This document shows, piece after piece, positions 1-8,721 of a DNA stretch of 64,000 bases. A model generated the notes under the pieces. The model saw only the letters and a list, made by a program, of their open reading frames with translations, was not told the origin of the DNA and ran no database searches. Position 1 is the first letter of the stretch; the number at the start of each line of letters is the position of its first letter. This DNA is from Streptomyces iconiensis (lineage in GTDB: Bacteria > Actinomycetota > Actinomycetes > Streptomycetales > Streptomycetaceae). The DNA is taken from positions 62,001 through 126,000 of the forward strand of contig NZ_JANCPR020000022.1 of the NCBI RefSeq assembly GCF_028657195.3. The letters run 5' to 3'. The position numbers and the translations under genes are program-made.

Positions 1-1
1 C

Positions 2-1087
2 GACATGGTCGGGAACAACACCCCGGTCTTCTTCGTACGCGACACCATCAAGTTCCAGGACTTCATCCGCAGCCAGAAGCGGCACATCGGCAGCGGGCTG
101 CGCGACAACGACATGCAGTGGGACTTCTGGACCCTCTCGCCCGAGTCGGCGCACCAGGTCACCTGGCTGATGGGCGACCGCGGAATCCCGCGCACCTACC
201 GGCACATGAACGGGTACAGCTCGCACACCTACATGTGGATCAACGCGGGGGGCGAGAAGTTCTGGGTCAAGTACCACTTCAAGACCGACCAGGGCATCGA
301 GTTCCTCACCCAGGAGGACGCCGACCGGATCGCGGGCGACGACGCCGACAGCCACCGCAGGGACCTGTGGCAGGCCATCGAGCGCGGCGACCACCCGTCC
401 TGGACGCTGAAGGTCCAGGTCATGCCGTTCGACGACGCGCCCGACTACCGCTTCAACCCCTTCGATCTCACCAAGGTGTGGCCGCACAGCGACTACCCCG
501 AGATCGAGGTCGGCCGCATGACGCTCAACAAGAACCCCGAGGATTTCTTCATCCACATCGAGCAGGCCGCGTTCGAGCCCTCGAACCTGGTCCCCGGTAT
601 CGCGCCGTCACCGGACAAGATGCTCCTCGGGCGCCTCTTCTCGTACCCGGACACCCACCGCTACCGGATCGGGCCCAACTACGCGCAACTGCCGCCCAAC
701 AGGCCGCACGCGCCTGTGCACTCGTACGCCAAGGACGGACCGATGCGCTACGTCACACCGAACGTGGCCAGGCCGTACGCGCCCAACTCCTACGGTGGCC
801 CCGCCGCCGACCCGAACAGGGCGCCCGTCGCGGGCTGGAGCGTGGAGGAGAGCGAGATGGTCCGCCACGCGTACACGCTGCGCCGGGACGACGACGACTG
901 GGGCCAGCCCGGCACGATGGTCCGGCACGTCCTGGACGACGACGCCCGTGACCGGCTCGTCCGCAATGTCTCGGGCCATCTGCTGAACGGGGTCAGCAAG
1001 CCGGTGCTCGACCGGGCCGTGCAGTACTGGCGCAACGTCGACAAGGCGCTGGGCGACCGGATCGCCGCCGAGGTCAACGGCGGCTGA
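2..1087 (+). CDS. Catalase (monofunctional, heme), 3' part
   Basis: The gene enters from the left edge: the frame is open from base 2 and starts mid-domain, so the N-terminus with the catalytic His is outside the window. Visible family signatures are the run FFVRDTIKFQDFI at the start and RLFSYPDTHRYRIG, whose Tyr (codon 644-646) is the proximal heme ligand of clade 3 catalases. About 361 codons are present of a usual ~485. The enzyme dismutates hydrogen peroxide in the cytoplasm. It fits with the oxyR/ahpCD peroxide genes 5 kb downstream, although it is not in an operon with them. A stem-loop 30 bases after the stop probably ends the transcript. Confidence 0.95.
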   Translation, partial: DMVGNNTPVFFVRDTIKFQDFIRSQKRHIGSGLRDNDMQWDFWTLSPESAHQVTWLMGDRGIPRTYRHMNGYSSHTYMWINAGGEKFWVKYHFKTDQGIEFLTQEDADRIAGDDADSHRRDLWQAIERGDHPSWTLKVQVMPFDDAPDYRFNPFDLTKVWPHSDYPEIEVGRMTLNKNPEDFFIHIEQAAFEPSNLVPGIAPSPDKMLLGRLFSYPDTHRYRIGPNYAQLPPNRPHAPVHSYAKDGPMRYVTPNVARPYAPNSYGGPAADPNRAPVAGWSVEESEMVRHAYTLRRDDDDWGQPGTMVRHVLDDDARDRLVRNVSGHLLNGVSKPVLDRAVQYWRNVDKALGDRIAAEVNGG

Positions 1088-1116
1088 CCGGCAGCCAGGG
1101 CCCGACCCGTACTCCA

Positions 1117-1149
1117 CCGCCGCCCCCGGGGTCTCCTCGGGGGCGGCGG
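1117..1149 (+). terminator. Stem-loop after catalase
   Basis: A perfect 11-bp stem (CCGCCGCCCCC at 1117-1127 with GGGGGCGGCGG at 1139-1149) and 11-base loop lies 30 bases past the catalase stop. There is no U-tract, as is usual in Streptomyces. Inferred as a terminator from position and stability. Confidence 0.6.
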
Positions 1150-1222
1150 CGCGCTGAGGGGAGGGCCCGGACTGGAGGGGGAGGGGCTGGTGTGGAGGGG
1201 GCCGGGTGCTCGGGCCTGAATC

Positions 1223-1262
<40 letters not shown>

Positions 1263-1323
1263 ATCGGGAGCGGTCGCTGAGCGCGCTGCTTCACCCGTCG
1301 TGTGCTGCTTCACCCTTCTCAGC

Positions 1324-1362
1324 TATACACGTCGTGTATACGCATGGGGTAGAGTGCTCCGC
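1324..1362 (+). promoter_or_regulatory. PadR operator/promoter
   Basis: Bases 1324-1340 form a perfect 17-bp palindrome, TATACACG-T-CGTGTATA. It lies where the -35 region of a TAGAGT -10 box (1350-1355) would fall. The ATG at 1363 is seven bases after that box and has no Shine-Dalgarno, so the transcript is probably leaderless. PadR proteins usually bind such palindromes and repress their own operon, so autoregulation of the exporter operon is inferred. Confidence 0.7.
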
Positions 1363-1887
1363 ATGTCCATCAGTCACACGTTGCTCGGCCTCCTGGAGAC
1401 CGGGCCACGTCACGGTTACGACCTCAAGCGGACCTTCGACGAGAAGTTCGGCCACGACCGGCCGCTCCACTACGGCCAGGTCTACTCGACCATGTCCCGT
1501 CTCCTGAAGAACGGACTGGTGGAGGTCGACGGCATAGAGGCGGGCGGCGGTCCCGAGCGGAAGCGGTACGCCATCACGGACGCCGGGATCACCGATGTCG
1601 AGGGATGGCTCGCGACGCCGGAGAAGCCGGAGCCGTACCTGCAGAGCACCCTCTACACCAAGCTCGTCCTCGCCCTGCTCACCGGCCGCGACGGCCAGGG
1701 GCTGCTGGACACCCAGCGCTCCGAGCACCTGCGCCTGATGCGGGAACTGACCCGCCGCAAGACCATGGGCGATCTCGCCGACCAGCTCATCTGTGACCAC
1801 GCGCTCTTCCACCTCGAAGCGGATCTGCGCTGGCTGGAGACGGCGGCTGCCCGTCTCGACAAGCTCGCCAAGGAGGTCCGTGCATGA
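1363..1887 (+). CDS. PadR-family transcriptional regulator
   Basis: A protein of 174 residues starting MSISHTLLGLLETGPRHGYD, the winged-helix opening of PadR repressors, followed by YSTMSRLLKNGLVEV (wing) and a C-terminal helical dimerisation half rich in Leu/Arg. A longer in-frame start upstream was rejected because it runs through the hexamer repeat and the operator palindrome. The stop overlaps the start of the ABC ATPase gene (ATGA), so the regulator is first gene of the exporter operon. It likely senses an exported compound and relieves repression at 1324-1340; the ligand is unknown. Confidence 0.9.
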   Translation: MSISHTLLGLLETGPRHGYDLKRTFDEKFGHDRPLHYGQVYSTMSRLLKNGLVEVDGIEAGGGPERKRYAITDAGITDVEGWLATPEKPEPYLQSTLYTKLVLALLTGRDGQGLLDTQRSEHLRLMRELTRRKTMGDLADQLICDHALFHLEADLRWLETAAARLDKLAKEVRA

Positions 1888-2630
1888 CTGCGGTCGCCCA
1901 CACCGCATCCGCCCACGCCGACAGCACAGGCGCCGGCAGTGGCGCAGGGGTGCTGCTCCAGGCCGAGGGGTTGCACAAGGTCTACGGCACGACCGTCGCG
2001 CTCGACGGCGCGGACTTCCGCATCAACGCGGGCGAGGTCGTGGCCGTGATGGGGCCCTCGGGCTCCGGCAAGTCCACGCTGCTGCACTGCCTGGCCGGGA
2101 TCGTGCCCCCTGACTCGGGGACGGTCACCTACCGGGACCAGCAGGTCTCCTCCATGTCCGACGCACAGCGCAGCGCGCTGCGCAGGGGGGACTTCGGGTT
2201 CGTGTTCCAGTTCGGCCAGTTGGTGCCCGAGCTGACCTGCCTGGAGAACGCGGCGCTGCCCATGCGCCTCGCGGGAGCCGGGCGCAAGGACGCCGAGGCA
2301 GGCGCCAAGAAGTGGCTGGAGCGCCTGGAGGTCGACGACGTACGCCACCACAGGCCGGGGCAGGTCTCCGGCGGTCAGGGCCAGCGCGTGGCGATAGCCC
2401 GCGCGCTCGCGGGCAACCCGCGCGTCGTCTTCGCCGACGAGCCGACCGGAGCCCTGGACTCCCTCAACGGCGAACGTGTGATGGAGCTGCTGACCCAGGC
2501 GGCCCGCGAGACCCAGGCGGCCGTCGTGCTCGTCACCCACGAGTCCCGCGTCGCCGCGTACTCCGACCGCGAGGTCGTCGTCCGCGACGGCAAGGCCCGC
2601 GACATGACCATGTTGGCGGGCGCCGTATGA
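1884..2630 (+). CDS. ABC transporter ATP-binding protein (MacB/LolD type)
   Basis: A 248-residue ATPase with Walker A GPSGSGKST, a Q-loop in FVFQFGQLVPELT, signature VSGGQGQRVAIARAL and Walker B VVFADEPTGALD, all in the usual order for LolD/MacB-like domains that pair with FtsX-type permeases. A ~25-residue Ala-rich N-terminal extension precedes the domain. The start overlaps the PadR stop and the stop overlaps the permease start (ATGA both times), so the three genes should be translationally coupled. It energises export or extraction of an unidentified substrate. Confidence 0.93.
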   Translation: MTAVAHTASAHADSTGAGSGAGVLLQAEGLHKVYGTTVALDGADFRINAGEVVAVMGPSGSGKSTLLHCLAGIVPPDSGTVTYRDQQVSSMSDAQRSALRRGDFGFVFQFGQLVPELTCLENAALPMRLAGAGRKDAEAGAKKWLERLEVDDVRHHRPGQVSGGQGQRVAIARALAGNPRVVFADEPTGALDSLNGERVMELLTQAARETQAAVVLVTHESRVAAYSDREVVVRDGKARDMTMLAGAV

Positions 2631-4963
2631 CCGACCCACAGCGTTCCGGGGGGACGCGTGTGTGGGCGCGGGACCTGGCGATGGGCGCGCGCTTCGCGCT
2701 CACGGGCAGACAGAGCGTGGCGCGTACGGTCCTCACCGGGCTCGGCGTAGGGCTGGGCGTGGTGATGCTGCTGCTGGCGGCTTCGGTGCCGCACATGATC
2801 GACGAGCGGCAGGCACGTACGGACGCACGCGAGCTGGGCCCCGGCCAGGACCACCAGCTGAAGGCGCCCAGCGACACCTCGGTGCTCACGGGCGACGCCA
2901 ACACCGACTACCACGGCATGGAGCTTTACGGGAGGACGCTCCAGGCCGAGGGCCGGCACCCGGCCACCCCGCCGGGGATGGACCGGGTCCCGAAGCCGGG
3001 CGAGGTCGTCGTCTCACCCCGGCTCCAGGAACTGCTGGACTCCGACGAGGGCCGGGAGGTGGCCAGACGGCTCGATGCGCGCGTCGTCGGCACCATCGCA
3101 CCCGAGGGGCTCTCGGGCCCAGCCGATCTCGCCTTCTACCTGGGCAGCGACGACCTGAAGGCCGGCCATGCCGCGATGCGGGTGGACGCCTTCGGCAATA
3201 CGCGGGAACGCCAGGCCATGGAACCCGTCGTCGTGTTGCTCGGGGTGGTGGCCTGTGCGGTGCTGGCGATGCCGATCGCCGTCCTGATCGGGGCGGCGGC
3301 GCGTTTCGGAGGTGAACGGCGGGACCGGCGGTTGGCCGCACTGCGGCTGATCGGCGCCGACACCGCCATGGCGCGCAGGATCGCGGCCGGCGAGTCCCTG
3401 GTGGGCGCGCTGCTGGGGCTGGCGTTCGGAGGCGCGTTCTTCGTGCTGGCCAGGGAACTCGCCGCCGGGATAGAGCTGTTCAAACTGAGCGTCTTCCCCT
3501 CCGACATCGTGCCCTCGCCCGGACTCGGCGCGCTCGTGCTCCTCGGGGTGCCCGCCGTCGCCGTCGCGGTCACGCTCTTCGCCCTGCGAGGCGTCACGAT
3601 CGAGCCGCTGGGCGTCGTCAGGGAGAGCGAGACGCGCCCCCGGAGGCTGTGGTGGCGGCTGGTGGCGCCCGCCGTCGGCATGCTGCTGCTGCTTCCGCTC
3701 GCCGACTCGGTGGAGGAGGGAGGGGCCAACGAGTTCCAGGTCGCCAGCGGTGTCGTGCTGTTGCTCAGCGGGGTGGCGCTGCTGCTGCCCTGGCTGGTGG
3801 AGCGGCTCATGGCCCGGATGCGCGGCGGCTCCCTGTCCTGGCAGCTCGCCGTGCGGCGCCTCCAGCTCAGCAGCGGCACCGCGACCCGCGCCGTCAGCGG
3901 GATCACCATCGCGGTGGCCGGGGCCATAGCGCTCCAGATGCTGTTCGCGGGGGTGCAGGCCGAGAGCACCAGAACGGTGGACAACGGGCTGAACAGCGAC
4001 GAGGCACAGGTCCAGGTCACCGCGTACAAGAGCTCGGTGACCGCGGGCGAGACGATGACCCGCTCGCTGCGCAACACCGAGGGCGTCAGGAAGACGACGG
4101 GGTACGTCGAGGCGTATCCCGAGGTGGTGGGGCCGGACAAGCCCGAGGACGGAATGGTCTCGGTCGTGGTCGGCAGCTGCGCCACGCTGCGCGAGATGGC
4201 GAAGATCGGCTCCTGTCACGAGGGACAGTCCTTCCTCGCCCGGGGGCCGGGGAAGGGCAAGAGCGACCTCGTGCCGCCCCGGGGCACCGGCCTCAAGGTC
4301 AAGAAGCCGTCGGGCAAGGGCACGGCCACCTGGAAGATCCCCCGCTCGGCGCGGGACGTCACCTCCACCCGCCAGGTCTGGGGAGACCCCTATGAAGGCG
4401 TCCTGCTGACCCCTTCGCTGATGAAGACCGAGCAGCTGGACTCGGTGTACGTCGCATGGCTCGACACCGACCGCCAGAACCCGGAGGCGCTGGAGAACGT
4501 ACGGACGACGGTCTTCCGCAACGACCCCGGGGTGAGCGTGATGCCGATGCGGCAGACCGAGGTCTCCAGCGAGTTCACCGGTGTGGGACGCGCCGTATTC
4601 GCCGGGGCCACGGGGGTGATGCTGCTGATAGGGGCGAGCATGATCGTCTCGATGATGGAGCAACTGCGCGAGCGCAGGCGGCAGTTGGCGGTGCTCGTGG
4701 CCTTCGGGACACGCCGGACCACGCTGGGCGCCTCGGTGCTGTGGCAGTCCGCCGTGCCCGTCGTGCTCGGGCTCGCGCTGGCCTCCGTCTTCGGCCTCGG
4801 CCTCGGCTGGACGCTGCTGCGGGTGATAGGGAGGCCGGTCAGCGACTGGACGGTGTTCCTGCCGATGGCGGGGGTCGGCGCCGGGCTGATCGCCCTCGTG
4901 ACCCTGCTGAGCATGCCGCCGCTGTGGCGGATGATGCGCCCGGAGGGACTGCGCACGGAGTGA
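2627..4963 (+). CDS. FtsX-like ABC transporter permease
   Basis: A 778-residue membrane protein that starts at the ATG overlapping the ATPase stop. One membrane helix (GLGVGLGVVMLLLAASV) near the N-terminus is followed by an extracellular stretch. Then come two repeated FtsX modules: VVVLLGVVACAVLAMPIAVL with the coupling motif RRDRRLAALRLIGA, and near the C-terminus MLLIGASMIVSMMEQLRERRRQLAVLVAFGT. Between them are further helices and a second large extracellular domain (residues ~450-620). This duplicated layout is typical of actinobacterial PadR-linked exporters. Substrate unknown; antibiotic or peptide efflux is an inference from the regulator. Confidence 0.9.
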   Translation: MTDPQRSGGTRVWARDLAMGARFALTGRQSVARTVLTGLGVGLGVVMLLLAASVPHMIDERQARTDARELGPGQDHQLKAPSDTSVLTGDANTDYHGMELYGRTLQAEGRHPATPPGMDRVPKPGEVVVSPRLQELLDSDEGREVARRLDARVVGTIAPEGLSGPADLAFYLGSDDLKAGHAAMRVDAFGNTRERQAMEPVVVLLGVVACAVLAMPIAVLIGAAARFGGERRDRRLAALRLIGADTAMARRIAAGESLVGALLGLAFGGAFFVLARELAAGIELFKLSVFPSDIVPSPGLGALVLLGVPAVAVAVTLFALRGVTIEPLGVVRESETRPRRLWWRLVAPAVGMLLLLPLADSVEEGGANEFQVASGVVLLLSGVALLLPWLVERLMARMRGGSLSWQLAVRRLQLSSGTATRAVSGITIAVAGAIALQMLFAGVQAESTRTVDNGLNSDEAQVQVTAYKSSVTAGETMTRSLRNTEGVRKTTGYVEAYPEVVGPDKPEDGMVSVVVGSCATLREMAKIGSCHEGQSFLARGPGKGKSDLVPPRGTGLKVKKPSGKGTATWKIPRSARDVTSTRQVWGDPYEGVLLTPSLMKTEQLDSVYVAWLDTDRQNPEALENVRTTVFRNDPGVSVMPMRQTEVSSEFTGVGRAVFAGATGVMLLIGASMIVSMMEQLRERRRQLAVLVAFGTRRTTLGASVLWQSAVPVVLGLALASVFGLGLGWTLLRVIGRPVSDWTVFLPMAGVGAGLIALVTLLSMPPLWRMMRPEGLRTE

Positions 4964-5189
4964 GGGGCGGCTCCCGTGGCGCGTGCGGGGGCAGCGCCCG
5001 TACGGCGGGCGGAGTACGGCGCCCGTACGGCGACGGTGTGAACGGGGCTCTCTCCAGGGGGAGTCGGTGAGACGCGCGGCCCTGGCTGGCCCCCCGTGCT
5101 GGCCAGGGCCGCGCTTCACGGTTAATGTGTTATCACATTGCTAGCGACGAGTAAGCATGAAACCAACTGGAAGGAACGGGGGAGCACTC

Positions 5190-6149
5190 ATGAGCGTCAA
5201 CGACGCGGCAGGCGCACCGGGCGGAGCCCAGCCGGAGGGGCCCGAGATGCCCAAGCCGGAGGTGCGGGAGGTCACGGCGCACAGCATCGCCGGGGGCCTC
5301 GCGCTGCTGCTGGGCCTGATCGGTTTCCTCATCGGCGTCGGAGCCGTGGTCGGCGGCGGCGGAGTCTCCTCCGGTGGCAGCTCGGTCGGCGGCGCCGTAC
5401 TGATCGTCATCGGCGTGGTGCTGCTGATCGGTTCGGTGTTCGCCATGGCGGGCCTCAACATGGTCGCGCCGGGCGAGGCCCGCGTCGTCCAGCTCTTCGG
5501 CCGCTACACCGGCACCATCCGCACGGACGGCCTCCGCTGGGTCAACCCGCTCACCAGCCGCACCAAGATCTCCACCCGCGTCCGCAACCACGAGACGGCC
5601 GTACTCAAGGTCAACGACGCCTACGGCAACCCCATCGAGCTGGCAGCCGTGGTGGTGTGGCAGGTGGAGGACACCGCGCAGGCCACGTTCTCCGTGGATG
5701 ACTACATCGAGTTCGTCTCCACGCAGACCGAGGCGGCCGTGCGGCACATCGCGATCGAGTACCCGTATGACGCGCACGAGGAAGGCGGCCTCTCGCTGCG
5801 GGGCAACGCCGAGGAGATCACCGAGAAGCTCGCGGCCGAGCTGACGCTCCGCGTCCAGGCCGCCGGTGTCACCATCATCGAGTCCCGCTTCACCCATCTC
5901 GCGTACGCTCCCGAGATCGCCTCGGCGATGCTCCAGCGCCAGCAGGCTGGTGCTGTGATCGCGGCCCGCAAGAAGATCGTCGAAGGTGCGTGCGGAATGG
6001 TGGAGGACGCGCTGACGCGCATCACCGAGCAGGACTTCGTTCGGCTGGACGAGGAGAGGAAGGCCGCGATGGTGAGCAATCTGCTGATCGTGCTGTGCGG
6101 CGACCGTTCGCCCCAGCCGGTGCTGAACACGGGCTCGCTCTACCAGTGA
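5190..6149 (+). CDS. SPFH/Band 7 domain membrane protein
   Basis: A 319-residue protein. The ATG at 5190 is chosen over one at 5157 because GGGGGAG (5178-5184) sits five bases upstream. Two adjacent hydrophobic helices (residues ~30-85) with a Gly/Ser-rich turn anchor the protein. The SPFH domain begins GLNMVAPGEARVVQLFGRYTGTIRTDGLRWVNP and continues to a helical C-terminus (MLQRQQAGAVIAARKKIVEGA). Stomatin-like proteins scaffold membrane microdomains and associated proteases. The next gene overlaps it by four bases, so the small DNA-binding-type protein is probably co-translated with it. Confidence 0.9.
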   Translation: MSVNDAAGAPGGAQPEGPEMPKPEVREVTAHSIAGGLALLLGLIGFLIGVGAVVGGGGVSSGGSSVGGAVLIVIGVVLLIGSVFAMAGLNMVAPGEARVVQLFGRYTGTIRTDGLRWVNPLTSRTKISTRVRNHETAVLKVNDAYGNPIELAAVVVWQVEDTAQATFSVDDYIEFVSTQTEAAVRHIAIEYPYDAHEEGGLSLRGNAEEITEKLAAELTLRVQAAGVTIIESRFTHLAYAPEIASAMLQRQQAGAVIAARKKIVEGACGMVEDALTRITEQDFVRLDEERKAAMVSNLLIVLCGDRSPQPVLNTGSLYQ

Positions 6150-6385
6150 CGGAGGAGCGCGACGGCGGCGCGGTCCCGCCGCCACGGGCGCGGCAGCGCA
6201 AGCAGGTGCTGCTGCGGCTCGATCCGGCGATGCACGACGCGCTGGCGCGCTGGGCCGGGGACGAACTGCGCTCCACCAACGCGCAGATCGACTACATCCT
6301 GCGCCGCGCCCTCCAGGAAGCGGGCCGCCTCCCCAAGGAGACACGCCCCCACCCCCGCAGAGGCCGCCCGCCGCGCGAGGAGTAA
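6146..6385 (+). CDS. Ribbon-helix-helix (Arc-type) small protein
   Basis: A 79-residue protein starting at a GTG that overlaps the SPFH stop (GTGA). Residues ~17-50, QVLLRLDPAMHDALARWA followed by STNAQIDYILRRAL, have the strand-helix-helix pattern of Arc/MetJ proteins, with a strand that would contact DNA. A basic Pro/Arg tail follows. Overlap with the SPFH gene suggests a partner or local regulator. No toxin gene is next to it, so an antitoxin role is not supported. The stop lies inside a terminator hairpin. Confidence 0.8.
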   Translation: MTEERDGGAVPPPRARQRKQVLLRLDPAMHDALARWAGDELRSTNAQIDYILRRALQEAGRLPKETRPHPRRGRPPREE

Positions 6386-6397
6386 CTCCCGCGCGGC
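6370..6397 (+). terminator. Hairpin over the RHH gene stop
   Basis: GCCGCGCG (6370-6377) pairs with CGCGCGGC (6390-6397). An inner GGAG/CTCC pairing closes the loop, with a single bulged A. The hairpin spans the stop codon of the RHH gene and should end the SPFH-RHH transcript. Confidence 0.65.
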
Positions 6398-6532
6398 GCA
6401 CGCGAGCCCACCCGGGCACCACGGGGGCGCGGCACTCGCGGCGGCCACGTGAGCCCACGCGCACGCATGACTCGCCCGGCTCGCACCGGGAGCGGCAGGG
6501 CGTGCCGGGGCGGGGACGAGGACGAGGACGGG

Positions 6533-7498
6533 TCAGGGCCGTATGACGCGTACGGGCAGCGCCCGCATCGCTTCGCGCAGTGCGTCGGCGAAGGCGGTGA
6601 ACTCGCCCTCGCGCGCGGCACCGGCGCGCATCGCGAGCGCGACGCGCCGCAGCGGCGCCGGCTCGGCGAAGTACGCGGTACGCAGCGACTCGTTGCGTCC
6701 GGTCTCCACGCGCACGGCGGTACGCGGCAGCAGCGTGACGCCCATGCCGCCCGCGACGAGCTGTACCAGCGTCGAGAGCCCGGCGGCGCTCGTGGAACCG
6801 GACGTACCGCCCGTGCGCCCGGCCTCGCGGCACACATCGAGCGCCTGGTCGCGCAGACAGTGCCCCTCGTCCAGCAGCAGCAGATCCAGTTCGCGCAGTG
6901 CGGAACGCGGCAGATCCCGGCGACCGGCGTGTTCATGGTCACAGGGCGTGACGAGCACGAAGTCCTCTTCGAAAAGGGGCACTTCACGCACTCCGGACGC
7001 GCCCAGCGGAACGGCGAGCAGCAGCAGATCGAGCCGCCCCTGCCCCAGTCCGTCCAGCAGCGAGGCCGTCTGCTCCTCGTGCACCTGGAGATCCAGCTCG
7101 GGATAGCGCGCCCGTACGAGCCCGAGCACGGTCGGCAGCAGATACGGCGCGACCGTCGGAATCACCCCGAGCCGCAGCACTCCGGTGAACGGCGCCTGCG
7201 CGGCCTCGGCCTCCTTCATCAGCTCGCCGACGGCCCGCAGTACCGTCTTGGCTCGGACGGCCATGCGTTCACCCGCAGGTGAGAGCAGTACCTTTCGAGT
7301 GGTTCTCTCCAGCAGCCGCACTCCCAGCGTCTCCTCCAGAGCGGAGACGGCTCCCGAGAGCGCGGGCTGGCTCATGCCTATCGCGCCGGCCGCCTCCCGG
7401 AAGTGGAGGTGCTCGGCGACGGCGGCGAAGGCCCGCAACTGGGCAATGCTGGGCTGGCGCGCACGGGAGGCGACGGGGGTCTGCGTGGGTACCGACAC
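6533..7498 (-). CDS. oxyR: OxyR hydrogen-peroxide sensing LysR-type regulator
   Basis: A LysR-type protein of ~321 residues with N-terminal HTH (QLRAFAAVAEHLHFREAAGAIGMSQPALSGAVSALEE) and effector domain. The redox pair is visible as DEGHCLRDQALDVC, the same spacing as the peroxide-sensing cysteines of E. coli OxyR. GTG at 7498 is preferred, with GGAG ten bases upstream; a longer frame to 7579 runs into the divergent promoter. It is divergent from ahpC-ahpD, which it should activate on disulfide formation, as described for streptomycetes. Confidence 0.95.
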   Translation of the reverse strand: MSVPTQTPVASRARQPSIAQLRAFAAVAEHLHFREAAGAIGMSQPALSGAVSALEETLGVRLLERTTRKVLLSPAGERMAVRAKTVLRAVGELMKEAEAAQAPFTGVLRLGVIPTVAPYLLPTVLGLVRARYPELDLQVHEEQTASLLDGLGQGRLDLLLLAVPLGASGVREVPLFEEDFVLVTPCDHEHAGRRDLPRSALRELDLLLLDEGHCLRDQALDVCREAGRTGGTSGSTSAAGLSTLVQLVAGGMGVTLLPRTAVRVETGRNESLRTAYFAEPAPLRRVALAMRAGAAREGEFTAFADALREAMRALPVRVIRP

Positions 7499-7629
7499 TG
7501 ATAAGTCACTCCAATCAACGCGACCAACCTTAGCTATTTCTGCGATCAATGCCGTCTGTGGGAGGGTGGTTTTGTCCAACCCCTAGGAATGCCCGCAAGT
7601 AGGGCATTCCGCCTCGCAAGGAGTGCGCG
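7499..7629. promoter_or_regulatory. Divergent oxyR-ahpC control region
   Basis: A 131-bp divergent intergenic region. The middle (about 7505-7560) is unusually AT-rich for this genome and should hold the OxyR site and both promoters. Closer to ahpC is a perfect 9-bp inverted repeat, GGAATGCCC (7586-7594) and GGGCATTCC (7602-7610), with a 7-base spacer. It would form a leader hairpin just upstream of the AAGGAG ribosome site at 7618-7623. Exact start points cannot be read from sequence. Confidence 0.65.
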
Positions 7630-8184
7630 TTGCTCACTGTCGGTGACAAGTTCCCCGAGTTCGATCTGACCGCCTGCGTCTCGCTGGAGAAGGGCAAGGA
7701 GTTCGAGCAGATCGATCACAAGACCTACGAAGGCAAGTGGAAGGTCGTCTTCGCATGGCCGAAGGACTTCACCTTCGTCTGCCCGACCGAGATCGCCGCG
7801 TTCGGCAAGCTGAACGGCGAGTTCGCCGACCGTGACGCGCAGATCCTCGGCTTCTCCGGCGACAGCGAGTTCGTGCACCACGCCTGGCGCAAGGACCACC
7901 CGGACCTGACCGACCTGCCCTTCCCGATGATGGCCGACTCGAAGCACGAGCTGATGCGGGAGCTGGGCATCGAGGGCGAGGACGGCTTCGCGCAGCGTGC
8001 CGTGTTCATCGTCGACCAGAACAACGAGATCCAGTTCACGATGGTGACCGCCGGTTCCGTCGGCCGTAACCCCAAGGAGGTCCTGCGGGTCCTCGACGCG
8101 CTGCAGACCGACGAGCTGTGCCCCTGCAACTGGACCCAGGGCGAGGACACCCTCGACCCGGTCGCGCTGCTGGCCGGTGAGTGA
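7630..8184 (+). CDS. ahpC: Alkyl hydroperoxide reductase subunit AhpC
   Basis: A 184-residue typical 2-Cys peroxiredoxin, of full family length. Peroxidatic Cys lies in FTFVCPTEI and resolving Cys in the C-terminal LCPCNWTQG. TTG at 7630 is the start: AAGGAG lies six bases upstream and the protein begins MLTVGDKFPEFDLT, as expected. AhpC reduces peroxides and in actinobacteria is recycled by AhpD, whose gene follows after six bases. Regulation by the divergent OxyR is expected. Confidence 0.97.
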   Translation: MLTVGDKFPEFDLTACVSLEKGKEFEQIDHKTYEGKWKVVFAWPKDFTFVCPTEIAAFGKLNGEFADRDAQILGFSGDSEFVHHAWRKDHPDLTDLPFPMMADSKHELMRELGIEGEDGFAQRAVFIVDQNNEIQFTMVTAGSVGRNPKEVLRVLDALQTDELCPCNWTQGEDTLDPVALLAGE

Positions 8185-8190
8185 TCCTTC

Positions 8191-8721
8191 ATGGCGCTCG
8201 ATGATCTGAAGCAGGCCCTTCCGGATTACGCGAAGGACCTCAAGCTCAACCTCGGTTCTGTCATAGGCAACTCGGAGCTGCCCAAGCAGCAGCTCTGGGG
8301 CACCGTTCTGGCCTGCGCCATCGCGTCCCGTTCGGGCATCGCGCTGCGCGCGCTGGAGCCGGAGGCCCGCGAGAACCTGAGCGACGAGGCGTACGGCGCC
8401 GCCAAGTCGGCCGCCGCCGTCATGGCGATGAACAACGTCTTCTACCGCACCCGGCACCTGCTGTCGGACCCGGAGTACGGCACCATGCGCGCCGGTCTCC
8501 GGATGAACGTCATCGGCAACCCCGGTGTCGAGAAGGCGGACTTCGAGCTGTGGTCGCTCGCCGTCTCCGCGATCAACGGCTGCGGCCAGTGCCTCGACTC
8601 CCACGAGCAGGTGCTGCGCAAGGCCGGCGTCGACCGCGAGACGATCCAGGAGGCGTTCAAGATCGCCGCCGTCGTCCAGGCGGTCGGCACCACGGTTGAG
8701 GCGGAAGCCCAGCTCGCCTGA
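8191..8721 (+). CDS. ahpD: Alkyl hydroperoxide reductase AhpD
   Basis: A 176-residue carboxymuconolactone-decarboxylase-like protein. The catalytic CxxC with its proton-relay His is seen in NGCGQCLDSHE near residue 130. AhpD shuttles electrons from a lipoylated protein to AhpC, replacing AhpF, which is absent here. It follows ahpC by six bases in one operon, closed by a strong hairpin at 8791-8856. Confidence 0.97.
   Translation: MALDDLKQALPDYAKDLKLNLGSVIGNSELPKQQLWGTVLACAIASRSGIALRALEPEARENLSDEAYGAAKSAAAVMAMNNVFYRTRHLLSDPEYGTMRAGLRMNVIGNPGVEKADFELWSLAVSAINGCGQCLDSHEQVLRKAGVDRETIQEAFKIAAVVQAVGTTVEAEAQLA

Noticed and set aside
3014..5119. Long minus-strand open frame opposite the permease
   Set aside because: A shadow of the high-GC permease gene: His/Arg/Gly-rich, no domain, no ribosome site.
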